From contig NZ_LMEM01000013.1 of assembly GCF_001426345.1 (NCBI RefSeq), positions 124,001-188,000 on the forward strand: a stretch of DNA of 64,000 nucleotides, given 5' to 3'. Below the pieces are notes generated by a model. That model searched no databases, was not told the DNA's origin, and was given only the letters and a program-made list of their open reading frames with translations. Below are positions 55,040 through 63,613 of this stretch, in pieces. The translations under genes were made by a program, and so were the position numbers. Numbering within the stretch: position 1 is the first letter of the stretch; every line of letters starts with the position of its first letter. Source of the DNA: Devosia sp. Root436 (lineage in GTDB: Bacteria > Pseudomonadota > Alphaproteobacteria > Rhizobiales > Devosiaceae).

Positions 55040-55396
55040 ATGAGCAATCCTGAATTCGTCTACAAGATCGCTACCGAAGCGGCCTTTGCGCCTGCGCGCG
55101 CCGCCTCCACTTTTGCCGGCATGCCCATCGATGCCGCCGACGGCTACATGCACTTTTCAACGGCCGGGCAGCTGGCCGAAACGCTCCGCCTACACTTTGC
55201 CGGCCAGAGCGGGCTGGTGCTGCTGGCTGTTCGCAGCAGCGACCTGGGCGCCGGCCTGGTGTGGGAGCCGTCGCGCGGCGGCGCGCTCTTTCCCCATCTT
55301 TACGGCGGACCGCTGCCGGCGGCGGCTATCGCCTGGGAGGCACCGCTGCAGGTTGCGGCAGACGGCTCCTGCACCTTGCCCGAGGCCGTCCAATGA
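55040..55396 (+). CDS. DUF952 family protein
   Basis: A 118-aa small protein of the DUF952 family: FVYKIATEAAFAPARAAST, DAADGYMHFSTAGQLAETL near residues 32-50, and GGALFPHLYGGPLPAAAIAWE near 82-102. A link to ADP-ribosyl or NAD-related folds has been proposed for this family in general, but no function is established. It overlaps the pyrD start by four bases, so it is co-transcribed. Confidence 0.85.
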   Translation: MSNPEFVYKIATEAAFAPARAASTFAGMPIDAADGYMHFSTAGQLAETLRLHFAGQSGLVLLAVRSSDLGAGLVWEPSRGGALFPHLYGGPLPAAAIAWEAPLQVAADGSCTLPEAVQ

Positions 55397-56505
55397 TCCT
55401 CTCGGCATTTTCGCCGCTGCTGCGCATACCGGCTCTCGCGGACCTGACCCGTGAAACCCTGCTCAAGATGGACCCCGAGACCGCCCATGGCGCAACGCTC
55501 ACAGCCTTGCGGCTGGGCCTCGCGCCCGAACAGAGCCATCCCGATGGCGCCGAACTGCGCACCAGCCTCTGTGGCCTGGAGTTGGGCAATCCGGTGGGCA
55601 TGGCCGCTGGCTTCGACAAGAATGCCGAGGTTGCCCGCCCCCTGGCGTTGATGGGTTTCGGCATGGTGGAAATCGGCACCGTTACCCCACGCCCGCAGGC
55701 CGGTAACCCCAAGCCCCGGCTGTTCCGGGTGGGCTCGGTCGAAGGCGTGATCAATCGCATGGGCTTCAACAATGAGGGCCACGATGCCGCCCTTGCGCGG
55801 CTCAGGGGGCAGCGGGTTCCAGCGGCCCTGGGCGTCAATATCGGCGCCAATAAGGACAGTGCCGATTTCGTCGCCGACTTCGTGCTGGGGGTAAAGCGCT
55901 TCGCCGACCTGGCCGATTACCTGACGGTCAACGTGTCCTCGCCCAATACGCCCGGCCTGCGAAACCTGCAGGCCGACGAGGCCCTGCGCCGCCTGCTGGG
56001 CGAGGTGCTTGCCGCCCGCGCCAAGGCGAAAACGCGCGTGCCGGTTTTCCTCAAGATCGCGCCCGACCTCGATGAGGCGGCGCTCGACGCCGTCGCCGCC
56101 GTCGTGCTGGCGACCGATCTCGATGGCCTGATCGTCTCCAACACCACCACCACCCGCGACGCGGTGGCGGGCCTCGAAAATGCCGCCGAGGCCGGTGGCC
56201 TGTCCGGCAAGCCGCTGTTCGAACTCTCGACCCGGCGCCTGGCCCAGACGCGCCAGCGCGTGGGCAATCTGCCTATCATCGGCGTCGGCGGCATCCATTC
56301 TCCACAAACCGCCCTGGCCAAGATCGAAGCCGGCGCCAACGCAATCCAGCTCTATTCGGCCATGGTGTTTGGCGGGCTCGACCTGCTCGACCGCCTCAAG
56401 CGCGGGCTTGTCGCCGCCGTGCGAGCGGAGGGCAAGACCAATATCGGGCAATTGGTGGGAACGAAGGTGGACGACTGGGCGAAGGGTAAGGCGACGATTT
56501 CCTGA
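55393..56505 (+). CDS. pyrD: Dihydroorotate dehydrogenase (quinone), class 2
   Basis: A 370-aa class 2 DHODH, the membrane-associated enzyme that oxidises dihydroorotate to orotate in pyrimidine synthesis. FMN/active-site features: NPVGMAAGFDKNAEV near residue 73-87, IGTVTPRPQAGNPKPRLFR near 97-115, NRMGFNNEGHDA, TVNVSSPNTPGLRNLQ near 177-192 (catalytic Ser) and IVSNTTTTRD, then PIIGVGGIHSPQTALAKI. The N-terminal helices for membrane association are present. ATG 55393 overlaps the DUF952 stop. Confidence 0.94.
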   Translation: MILSAFSPLLRIPALADLTRETLLKMDPETAHGATLTALRLGLAPEQSHPDGAELRTSLCGLELGNPVGMAAGFDKNAEVARPLALMGFGMVEIGTVTPRPQAGNPKPRLFRVGSVEGVINRMGFNNEGHDAALARLRGQRVPAALGVNIGANKDSADFVADFVLGVKRFADLADYLTVNVSSPNTPGLRNLQADEALRRLLGEVLAARAKAKTRVPVFLKIAPDLDEAALDAVAAVVLATDLDGLIVSNTTTTRDAVAGLENAAEAGGLSGKPLFELSTRRLAQTRQRVGNLPIIGVGGIHSPQTALAKIEAGANAIQLYSAMVFGGLDLLDRLKRGLVAAVRAEGKTNIGQLVGTKVDDWAKGKATIS

Positions 56506-56509
56506 CAAG

Positions 56510-56572
56510 CCTGGTGCCACGCCCGCGTGTTTCGAGGGTCGCTGCGCTCCCGCCTCACCATGAGGGCGTGCC
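56510..56572. repeat. Palindromic repeat, family E (short form)
   Basis: TGGTGCCACGCCC near 56512 and GAGGGCGTGCCGC near 56562 echo the outer arms of the 7531-7685 element, with an inner GTGTTTCGAGGGTCGC part. Placed between convergent pyrD and a response regulator gene. Confidence 0.55.
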
Positions 56573-56578
56573 GCGATG

Positions 56579-57250
56579 CTAAGCCTTCTCCCCGCCAATC
56601 GAGAACAGGGCCTCGAACTGACCGTCTTCGATCCGCGCCGCGGCGATCACCGCCTGGGTGCGGCTGTCCACGTCCAGCTTCTGCAGGATGGCCGAGACAT
56701 GCGCCTTGACCGTGGCTTCCGAAATGGAAAGCTCGTAGGCGATCTGCTTGTTCATCAGTCCGTCGCTGAGCATCATCAGCACGCGCACCTGTTGCGGGGT
56801 CAGCGTCGAGAGCCGGCGCATCAGCGCGGTATGGTCGTCGTCGCTGCCTAACGCGGTGCCCTCGGGGACGAAGACCTCGCCCGACAGCACCGTCTCGATG
56901 GCGCGGCGAATTTCGGTCGGCCCCACGGATTTGTGAAGATAGCCCGCGGCGCCCAGCTCGAAGGCGCGGCGGACCACCGTGCCGTCCTCGACCGCCGAGA
57001 TGATCATCACCGGAATATCGGGATATTGTGCCCGCAGCAGCAGCAGCCCGGAAAAGCCCCGTACGCCCGGCATGTTGAGATCGAGCAGCACGAGATCGCA
57101 ATCGCGATCGGCGTCGAGCGCCGCGCTCAGCCCGTTGAGATCGCCCGCTTCCTCCACGCTGACGGTGGCATCGCCTCCCGACAGGGTCTGCCGCAATGCC
57201 GCCCGGAACAGCGGGTGATCGTCGACGATGATGATGCGGCGGCGGGTCAT
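56579..57250 (-). CDS. NarL/FixJ-type response regulator
   Basis: A 223-aa regulator: receiver domain (residues ~3-120; IIIVDDHPLFRAAL, phosphoacceptor Asp in LVLLDLNMPGVRG, YLHKSVGPTEI) and LuxR-type HTH (~148-205; LTPQQVRVLMMLSDGLMNKQ, ISEATVKAHVSAILQKL). The cognate kinase is not visible here. The start MTRRRIIIVDD at 57250 follows GGGGAGCC; a longer frame from 57385 crosses the promoter of the divergent podJ gene. Confidence 0.9.
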   Translation of the reverse strand: MTRRRIIIVDDHPLFRAALRQTLSGGDATVSVEEAGDLNGLSAALDADRDCDLVLLDLNMPGVRGFSGLLLLRAQYPDIPVMIISAVEDGTVVRRAFELGAAGYLHKSVGPTEIRRAIETVLSGEVFVPEGTALGSDDDHTALMRRLSTLTPQQVRVLMMLSDGLMNKQIAYELSISEATVKAHVSAILQKLDVDSRTQAVIAAARIEDGQFEALFSIGGEKA

Positions 57251-57286
57251 GTGGCTCCCCAGATTGAACGGCATACGCAAAGCCCC

Positions 57287-57414
57287 GAATCGCCAACCTC
57301 GTATGACTACGAAATCAGGTCTTTCAGGCTGTGGCACTTGCATATTGCGACAATACTTAACGGGTTCTTTACCATGTTTTCCCAAGAGTGACCGTCATAC
57401 CTTCGTGTTGAATC
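57287..57414 (+). promoter_or_regulatory. podJ upstream region with two GANTC sites and a near-CtrA site
   Basis: GAATC at 57287-57291 and 57410-57414, and TTAA-N7-TTTA at 57357-57371 (one mismatch from TTAA-N7-TTAA). In Caulobacter podJ is a GcrA- and CcrM-controlled cell-cycle gene, so the layout is suggestive. Two GANTC sites in 198 bp alone is not far above chance. Confidence 0.45.
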
Positions 57415-57448
57415 GCGAGGGGTCCGCCTTTCATGACAGGGACTAACC

Positions 57449-60400
57449 ATGGCCCGCGCCTACCAATTCACGGAGATGTCCGAGCCGGCAGCGGAGCCGC
57501 AGGCCGGGGAATGGCAGGCATTGCGCGGCGAACTCGTCGCCCTGCTCGATCAGGTCGAAGGCCACTACGTTCAGGAGCAGCGGGCCGAGCCGGCGCTGTC
57601 CGGCCTCACCCGCCGCGTCCGCAATCTGCGCGATCAGGTCGTGGGGCCCGAGCCGGCGATGCGCCGGCGCGAGGCGCTGCGGACGGTCAAGCGCGCCGTG
57701 GATCGCTTTACCGAGCGCGACGACCTGAGTCCGGCCGATCATGATCAAGACGACCTGAGCAGCGCCATTGCCGAAATCCGTGGCCGCCAGATGTCGGCTC
57801 CGGCCGCCGCCCTTGGCCGTCGCGCCGCGGACATGCCCGAATTTCGTGAACTGAGCTCGCTGGTGGGCGGCCTCTCCGGCCGGCTGGAGCATCTCGAAGG
57901 CGAACTCAAGTCGCAACGGACAGGCAATGGCAGCGTGCGCGAGGTCGCGGCCCAGGTCGAGCAGTTGACCCATGTCGTCGAATTGCTGGCCGGCGCGGTC
58001 GGCGAGACCGGGCAGGTCAAGCGCCTCGAAGCCCAGATCGGCGCCCTGGCCGCCCTGATCGAAGGCGGCCCGCGCGTCGATCTGTCAGCCATCAACAATC
58101 GACTCGACGACGTTTCGGTAACCGTGGGCAAGCTGGCCGAGCTGCAGGCCCAGCAGATGGAACGCGAGATCGCGCGCGAGGACCGCAAGGCCGCCGAAAA
58201 GCCGGCCAAGGCCGAGACGCTCGCCCCGACGATGCACGCCATCGAAAAAAGCGTCCGCAACGTCTACGATCGCATCGACTCCATCGAAAAGAATGTCGCG
58301 CTGTCCTCCGGCGATTTTGAGCGCCTGACCAGCGAAATGGCCGCCTTCACCCAGGCGATGAAGGACCGCAAGGCTGCGCCGGACAAACTTGTGGCCCAGG
58401 TCGATGCCCTGGCCTCCCGCATTGGCACCCTCGATACCGCAAATGGCGACGTCGCCGGCCTCAAGCAGGACATAGCCTCGCTGCGCGATGCGGTGATGGC
58501 GGGCATGGAGCCGCGCTTCCTGCGCATAGAAAGTCAGATCGAGGCCCTGTCGGACCGCATGGCGCCCGCCGATTCCGGCCAGGTGGAAAGCCAGCTCAAG
58601 CTGCTGATGGCGCGCATGGACGAGACCGGCGCGCAACTCAATGATCTGGCCAAGCTCTATTCCAGCCAGTCCGACCCGGCCGATATCGAGGCCATGGCCA
58701 CCCTGGTCGCCGAGCGCACCAGCGATGCCGTGACCCGCAAGGCGCCGGCCCCGGTCGCCATGTTCGGCCCCGACAGCCTCAAGAGCATCGAAGATCGGCT
58801 GACCGGCCTGATCAAATCCGCCGGCAAGACCCCGGATTATGAGACGCTCGCCGCCATGGTGGCCGAACGCACCTCCGAGGCGGTCGCCAAATCGGCCTCC
58901 GCCGCCACTGGCGGCATGAGCGAAGACGGCATGGCCGCGCTGGAAAAGCGCATGGCTGCGCTGTTCAACACTGCCGGCAAGGACACCGCCGAGCGATTGA
59001 CCCGGCTCGAGGCCGTATTGGGCAGCCGCGAGCAGCCTGCCGCCGTAGCGCCTTCGGCGGCCCCGCCCGTGCAGCAGCGCAAGGCCGAGCCGCCCGATGA
59101 AGAGCGCAGCCGGCTCGAGGCCATGCTGACGGCTTTGTCAGGCCCCAAATCTGCAGCCAAGAGCGACCTGATGCCGGCCAATCCGGTGGACGAGGCGCCA
59201 CTGGTCGATCCCGGCTTCAAGGATACGGGGCCCGTCCGTGCTGCGCTCGACGCCAAGGTCGGCGCCCGTCCGCCAGCGCCCGCCGCTGAGGCGCCGGTTG
59301 CGGGGCGCCCGGCATTCGACCCTGCCAGCGCCGAGCGGCCGCCACGGCCTCAGTCGAGCTTTGCCAAGGCCGATCCGGATCCATTCACCCCGCCGGCCGC
59401 GGTTGCGGCCCCACAGGTCGAAGCGCCGGTCAGCCAGAGCAGCACCAGCACTTTCGTTGCGGCGGCCCGTCGCGCCCAGCGGGCCCGCCAGGAAGCGTCG
59501 GCTCCTGCTGTTGCCTCCAGCAATTCGCTCATCGGCCGCGCCCTGGCGCGGGTGATGCCCGGTTCGGCTGCGTCGGCCGGCGATGCGGCAACCCAGCCCG
59601 TGGCCAAGGCCGAAAAGCCGGCCAGGCCGGTCAAGGAGAAGAAGGCCAAGGCCGCCGAGGCTCCGCCGGTAGCGCCGGCCTTCGGCACCGATGCCGAGGC
59701 CGACATACTGGTCGAAAAGCAGAGTTTCCTGACGCGCCATCGCCGCCCGCTGCTGCTGGCCGCAACGCTGGTCGCGGTCTCGATGCTGGCGCTGAACCTG
59801 GTCATGCAGCGCATGACTCCCGCCCGCGCGCCGGCAACGCCGCCAGCCCAGACCGCGGTCGAGCAGCCCTCCGCGATCCCGTCGGCAACCGACGATGTGT
59901 CCCTGGTTCGCCCCGAGCCGCGTGTCATCGACATGATCGACGGCACCGCGACCGCTTCGATCAATCCCAACCAGCCGATGAGCTTCACCAAGCCGGTCGC
60001 CACGACCCCGATGCCGCCTTCGCTCATGGCGCTATCCGGTGGTGACGCCGCGGCCGTGCCGCTTGATATTCCGGTCGAAACGGTGCCCGAAGTGACGGGC
60101 AGCATTCCCGATGTCGCTGCCACCGCGCCCTTCGAGCTGCCACCCGAGGGCGTAGGTCCGCTCGAATTGCGCCAGGCCGCCGCCGATGGCGATGCCCGCG
60201 CCCAGTTCGAGATCGGCGCCATCTATACCGAGGGCCGCGTCGTGCCCCAGGATCAGGTCGAAGCGGCCAAATGGTACGAGCGCGCCGCGGCGCAGGGCTT
60301 CGTTCCGGCGCAATATCGCATCGGCAACCTCTATGAAGCCGGGCAGGGCGTGGACAAGGATTTCGAGATCGCCAAGCTGTGGTACCAGCGCGGTGCCGAA

Positions 60401-60985
60401 GCCGGCAATCGCATGGCCATGCACAATCTGGCGGCGCTCTACGCCGGCGGACAACTGGGCGACCAGCAGTTCGAGACGGCCGCCGAGTGGTTCGCCCAGG
60501 CGGCGGCGCGCGGCATGACCGACAGCCAGTTCAACCTCGGCATGCTCTATGCCCGTGGCCTGGGCGTCGAGCAGGATTTCGAGCAATCCTACAAGTGGTT
60601 CTCCCTGGCCGCCCGCAATGGCGACGCCGATGCCGCCAAGGCCCGCGACGACATTGCCAAATCGCTGACCGCCGAGGCGGTGAGCCGCGTCGGTGATGAA
60701 GTGGACCTGTGGACGGCCGAGCCGGTCGACCTGGCGGCCAATTTTGCCCCGCTGGGCACCTGGTCTTCCAGCTTCGATCCGGGTGAAGCCATCCTTACCA
60801 GGGATGTGGTGGCCAAGGTGCAGACGGTGCTGGGCAAGCTCGGCTTCGATGTGGGCACGCCCGATGGCCTGACCGGACCCAAGACGGCCGAGGCCATCAA
60901 GGCCTTCGAGCGTGGAACCGGCATGACCGAGATCGGCGTCGTCAATCCGCGCCTGCTCGCCGTGCTGGGGAGCCAGCCCGTCTGA
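57449..60985 (+). CDS. podJ: PodJ-like polar organelle development protein
   Basis: A 1178-aa protein with the PodJ architecture: long cytoplasmic coiled-coil and Ala/Pro-rich region (~1-760), one membrane segment (~765-787; RRPLLLAATLVAVSMLALNLVM), a periplasmic linker, Sel1-type repeats (~913-1072; ARAQFEIGAIYTEGRVVPQD, AQYRIGNLYEAGQGVDKD, SQFNLGMLYARGLGVEQD) and a C-terminal peptidoglycan-binding domain (~1112-1175; QTVLGKLGFDVGTPDGLTGP). In Caulobacter and rhizobia PodJ marks a cell pole and recruits polar machinery. It is separately transcribed, with a GANTC-bearing upstream region, and ends at a hairpin. Confidence 0.85.
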   Translation: MARAYQFTEMSEPAAEPQAGEWQALRGELVALLDQVEGHYVQEQRAEPALSGLTRRVRNLRDQVVGPEPAMRRREALRTVKRAVDRFTERDDLSPADHDQDDLSSAIAEIRGRQMSAPAAALGRRAADMPEFRELSSLVGGLSGRLEHLEGELKSQRTGNGSVREVAAQVEQLTHVVELLAGAVGETGQVKRLEAQIGALAALIEGGPRVDLSAINNRLDDVSVTVGKLAELQAQQMEREIAREDRKAAEKPAKAETLAPTMHAIEKSVRNVYDRIDSIEKNVALSSGDFERLTSEMAAFTQAMKDRKAAPDKLVAQVDALASRIGTLDTANGDVAGLKQDIASLRDAVMAGMEPRFLRIESQIEALSDRMAPADSGQVESQLKLLMARMDETGAQLNDLAKLYSSQSDPADIEAMATLVAERTSDAVTRKAPAPVAMFGPDSLKSIEDRLTGLIKSAGKTPDYETLAAMVAERTSEAVAKSASAATGGMSEDGMAALEKRMAALFNTAGKDTAERLTRLEAVLGSREQPAAVAPSAAPPVQQRKAEPPDEERSRLEAMLTALSGPKSAAKSDLMPANPVDEAPLVDPGFKDTGPVRAALDAKVGARPPAPAAEAPVAGRPAFDPASAERPPRPQSSFAKADPDPFTPPAAVAAPQVEAPVSQSSTSTFVAAARRAQRARQEASAPAVASSNSLIGRALARVMPGSAASAGDAATQPVAKAEKPARPVKEKKAKAAEAPPVAPAFGTDAEADILVEKQSFLTRHRRPLLLAATLVAVSMLALNLVMQRMTPARAPATPPAQTAVEQPSAIPSATDDVSLVRPEPRVIDMIDGTATASINPNQPMSFTKPVATTPMPPSLMALSGGDAAAVPLDIPVETVPEVTGSIPDVAATAPFELPPEGVGPLELRQAAADGDARAQFEIGAIYTEGRVVPQDQVEAAKWYERAAAQGFVPAQYRIGNLYEAGQGVDKDFEIAKLWYQRGAEAGNRMAMHNLAALYAGGQLGDQQFETAAEWFAQAAARGMTDSQFNLGMLYARGLGVEQDFEQSYKWFSLAARNGDADAAKARDDIAKSLTAEAVSRVGDEVDLWTAEPVDLAANFAPLGTWSSSFDPGEAILTRDVVAKVQTVLGKLGFDVGTPDGLTGPKTAEAIKAFERGTGMTEIGVVNPRLLAVLGSQPV

Positions 60986-61044
60986 CGCCTGACATCGAAC
61001 TGTCGTTTGACACGGTCGGGTCAGGGTCCTAATCCCAGACATTG

Positions 61045-61073
61045 AGGGTTTCCCGCGGTTCGTGGGAAACCCT
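61045..61073 (+). terminator. Perfect 10-bp hairpin after podJ
   Basis: AGGGTTTCCC (61045-61054), 9-nt loop, GGGAAACCCT (61064-61073), 60 bp after the podJ stop. No T-run follows (TGACCTATTG), so Rho-independent termination is uncertain. Confidence 0.5.
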
Positions 61074-61140
61074 TGACCTATTGTTGACGTACGGTCCTGT
61101 AAAGTCGTGCGGCGTAGTGATTTTCAAACGGATCAGGGTC

Positions 61141-62067
61141 TTGCAGGTCTATCTGCCGATCGCCGAATTGTCCGTGAACCTCTTCTTTCTCGTGGGGATC
61201 GGAGGGGCGGTCGGCTTCCTGTCGGGGCTCTTCGGAGTCGGCGGCGGCTTCCTGCTGACGCCGCTGCTGATCTTCTCGGGCGTGCCGGCTCCGGTGGCGG
61301 TGGCGTCGGTCACCGGCCAGGTCGTGGCGGCATCGACCTCGGGGGCGCTGGCGCATTACCGGCGCGGCGCCGTGGACCTGCATCTGGCGCTTTATCTCGT
61401 GCTGTCAGGCGTATTGGGCGCCTTTGGCGGCGTCGCGACCTTTGCCCTGCTGCGCGATGCCGGCCAGCTCGACCTGGTGATTTCGGTCGGCTTCCTGGTC
61501 CTGCTCGGCTCGGTCGGCGTGCTGATGCTGATCGAGAGCACCCGCGCCATTCTCAAGCAGCGCAAGGGCATCGTGGTGCGCGAGCGCCTGCCCAACCAGC
61601 ATAACTGGATCCATGGCCTGCCCATGCGGGTGCGGTTCAAGAAATCGCGGCTCTATATCAGCGTGCTGCCGGTGCTGATCATCGGCCTGTTCATCGGCTT
61701 TGTCGGTTCGCTCCTGGGCATTGGCGGCGGCTTCATCATGGTGCCGGCTCTGGTCTACCTGCTGCGCGTGCCCGGCAATGTGGTCATTGGCACCTCGCTG
61801 GCCCAGGTGGTGGCGATGATGGCGGCGACGACGATCCTGCATGCCGTGCAGAGCCAGAGCGTCGATATCCTGCTCGCCTTCTGCCTCATGGTCGGCGGCA
61901 CGGCAGGCGCCCAGTTCGGCGCCTCGGCCGGCAAATATCTGCGCGGCGAGCAGCTGCGGGGCCTGCTGGCTTTGCTGGTGCTGGCCGTGGCCATCCGGTT
62001 CGGGCTGTCGCTGGTGCTGGCGCCCGCCGACGTGTTTTCCATGGCGGTGACGGGAGTGGCCCAATGA
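61141..62067 (+). CDS. Sulfite exporter TauE/SafE family membrane protein
   Basis: About 308 aa and eight hydrophobic segments in two repeat halves, each with the family GG motif: GGAVGFLSGLFGVGGGFLLTPLL near residues 20-42 and FVGSLLGIGGGFIMVPALVYLL near 185-206. These proteins move small anions such as sulfite or sulfoacetate across the inner membrane. The TTG at 61141 gives the family-typical start (LQVYLPIAELSVNLFF); the frame from 61042 adds 33 poorly supported residues. Overlaps the next gene by four bases. Confidence 0.88.
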   Translation: MQVYLPIAELSVNLFFLVGIGGAVGFLSGLFGVGGGFLLTPLLIFSGVPAPVAVASVTGQVVAASTSGALAHYRRGAVDLHLALYLVLSGVLGAFGGVATFALLRDAGQLDLVISVGFLVLLGSVGVLMLIESTRAILKQRKGIVVRERLPNQHNWIHGLPMRVRFKKSRLYISVLPVLIIGLFIGFVGSLLGIGGGFIMVPALVYLLRVPGNVVIGTSLAQVVAMMAATTILHAVQSQSVDILLAFCLMVGGTAGAQFGASAGKYLRGEQLRGLLALLVLAVAIRFGLSLVLAPADVFSMAVTGVAQ

Positions 62068-62825
62068 GCCGGCTGCTGCTGCTGGTGGTGGCATTTGTCC
62101 TGGCGGCCGCTCCGGCCCGCGCCGAACGGCTGGTGTCGCAGGTCTCCAACGAGACCATCGAGATCACGTCCAGCTTTTCGGGCGAACGCATGAATTTCTT
62201 CGGCACCATCATTCCCGATGCCGGCTCCGAGGATAAATTCGTCACCGGCCCGTTCCATGTCGTGGTGGTCGTGTTGGGGCCGACACAGAACCGCGTTGCG
62301 CGTCAGATGAGCAATGTCTTCGGCGTCTGGCTCAATACTGATCAGGTCGAATTCAGCAATTTTCCCAGCTACTTCCATGTGCTGTCGAGCGGACGGCTGA
62401 CCGATATTACCGATATCACGACGCTCACCACCAATCTCATCCTGCCCGAATCCCACACCCTGGCGGCCAATAGCGCCGACTGGTGGAAGAGCGCCATATT
62501 CGGCCGCGAACTGGTGCGGCTGATGACCGAGGAGGGCCTGTTCGGGGTGCAGGAGAATGGCGTCAACTTCCCGGCGGACAACTTCTATTCGGCGCGGCTG
62601 ACCCTGCCCAGCAACGCCCCGCCTGGCCCCTATATCGCCCTGACCTATGTGTTCAAGGACGGCCAGATCATCGCCCGCAAGTCCGAGGGCTTCGCGGTGC
62701 GCAAGATCGGCTTCGAGCGCTTCCTGGCGCTGTCGGCGGTGCAGCAGCCGTTCCTCTACGGTCTGGTCTGCGTGGTCCTGGCGCTGTTCACCGGCTGGCT
62801 CGGTGGCGTGCTGTTCAAGCGCTGA
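62064..62825 (+). CDS. TIGR02186 family secreted/membrane protein
   Basis: A 253-aa protein with a signal peptide (LLLLVVAFVLAAAPARA, cleavage near residue 19), a beta-rich periplasmic domain with ERLVSQVSNETIEITSSFSGERMNFFGTI and a C-terminal membrane segment (~224-247). The family (TIGR02186) occurs in alphaproteobacteria next to TauE/SafE genes, and the ATGA overlap with the upstream TauE gene supports a joint role, such as coupling to the exporter. Exact function unknown. Confidence 0.82.
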   Translation: MSRLLLLVVAFVLAAAPARAERLVSQVSNETIEITSSFSGERMNFFGTIIPDAGSEDKFVTGPFHVVVVVLGPTQNRVARQMSNVFGVWLNTDQVEFSNFPSYFHVLSSGRLTDITDITTLTTNLILPESHTLAANSADWWKSAIFGRELVRLMTEEGLFGVQENGVNFPADNFYSARLTLPSNAPPGPYIALTYVFKDGQIIARKSEGFAVRKIGFERFLALSAVQQPFLYGLVCVVLALFTGWLGGVLFKR

Positions 62826-62832
62826 GTTGGCA

Positions 62833-63540
62833 CTATCCCCGCACCAGCCGCTTCGGGCTGACGGGATAAGTGCGGTCTCTCCCCAACATCGTGACTTCGA
62901 CCGACGGCCAGTTTAGCAGGCCGAAAAAGGCCGGGGATAAGATATTGAGCGACCCCGTGGAGGCCCCGTAGGCGGGGAGGATCATCAGCCTGCTATCGTG
63001 GACGAAGCAGGGGCGGCGGGTCGAGCGGCCCTGGAAATACACATGCGCCGCCGGGTGCAGGTGACCGGCCACAAGGCCCGCAATGCCGCGCTCCGGCTCA
63101 TGCGTGAAGGTCAATCCGGCCAGTTCCAGCCGGGGCAGGCAGGAGCCGCCGATGGCGTGCGGTGCCGGATCGTGATTGCCGGAAAGCCAGATGCACTCGG
63201 CCATTTCGGTGACTGCATCGAGTCGCATCCGGTCCGAATTCGTTAGCAGACTGCTAGCATCGGCGCGATGGAACGTGTCTCCGAGCGAGAGCAATCGGGC
63301 CGCCCCGGTGCGCCGCAGATCGGCTTCGAGGCGTGCCAGCGTCATGCCGGTATCGTAGGGCGGCAGCATCTGCCCGCGCCGGGCGAAGCTCGCCATCTTT
63401 TCGAAATGCAGGTCGGCAACCAGGAGCGTCCGTTGGCTGTGCCAATAGAGCGCGCCAGAGGGCAGGGGTTCGAAATTATGGCCGGCAAAGCGCAAGATCG
63501 GCGTCTCGGTGACCTCGGCTATTCTTGTTAGACTACTCAA
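62833..63540 (-). CDS. pdeM: Ligase-associated DNA damage response endonuclease PdeM
   Basis: A 235-aa metallophosphoesterase. Metal-binding motifs: LLVADLHFEKMASFARRG (D-x-H) near residue 34, LLSLGDTFHRADAS (G-D) near 83, WLSGNHDPAP (GNHD) near 118 and GLVAGHLHPAAHV (GHxHP) near 155. PdeM proteins act with the Lhr-like helicase, LigD-like/LigB ligase and an exonuclease in a DNA-repair module. The helicase gene is immediately upstream in transcription (63614-64000). The C-terminal end is convergent with the TIGR02186 gene. Confidence 0.87.
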   Translation of the reverse strand: MSSLTRIAEVTETPILRFAGHNFEPLPSGALYWHSQRTLLVADLHFEKMASFARRGQMLPPYDTGMTLARLEADLRRTGAARLLSLGDTFHRADASSLLTNSDRMRLDAVTEMAECIWLSGNHDPAPHAIGGSCLPRLELAGLTFTHEPERGIAGLVAGHLHPAAHVYFQGRSTRRPCFVHDSRLMILPAYGASTGSLNILSPAFFGLLNWPSVEVTMLGRDRTYPVSPKRLVRG

Positions 63541-63544
63541 TCGT

Positions 63545-63612
63545 CCCAGCTCTGCCCGAAGGCCCCCTCACCCGACCCCGACGGGTCGACCTCTCCCCCA
63601 AAGGGAGAGGTG
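63545..63612. repeat. REP-like element, family D
   Basis: CCTCTCCC (63590-63597), loop CCAAA, GGGAGAGG (63603-63610), preceded by CCCCCTCACCCGACCCCGACGGGTCG-type sequence (CGACCC near 63574 pairs with GGGTCG near 63583). Lies between pdeM and the helicase gene, which are transcribed in the same direction. Confidence 0.6.
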
Positions 63613-63613
63613 G

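Noticed and set aside
62830..62873. Imperfect hairpin GCACTATCCC...GGGATAAGTGC at the convergent TIGR02186/pdeM junction
   Set aside because: One-base slip in the arm and it lies inside the pdeM coding end; terminator function is too uncertain to list.
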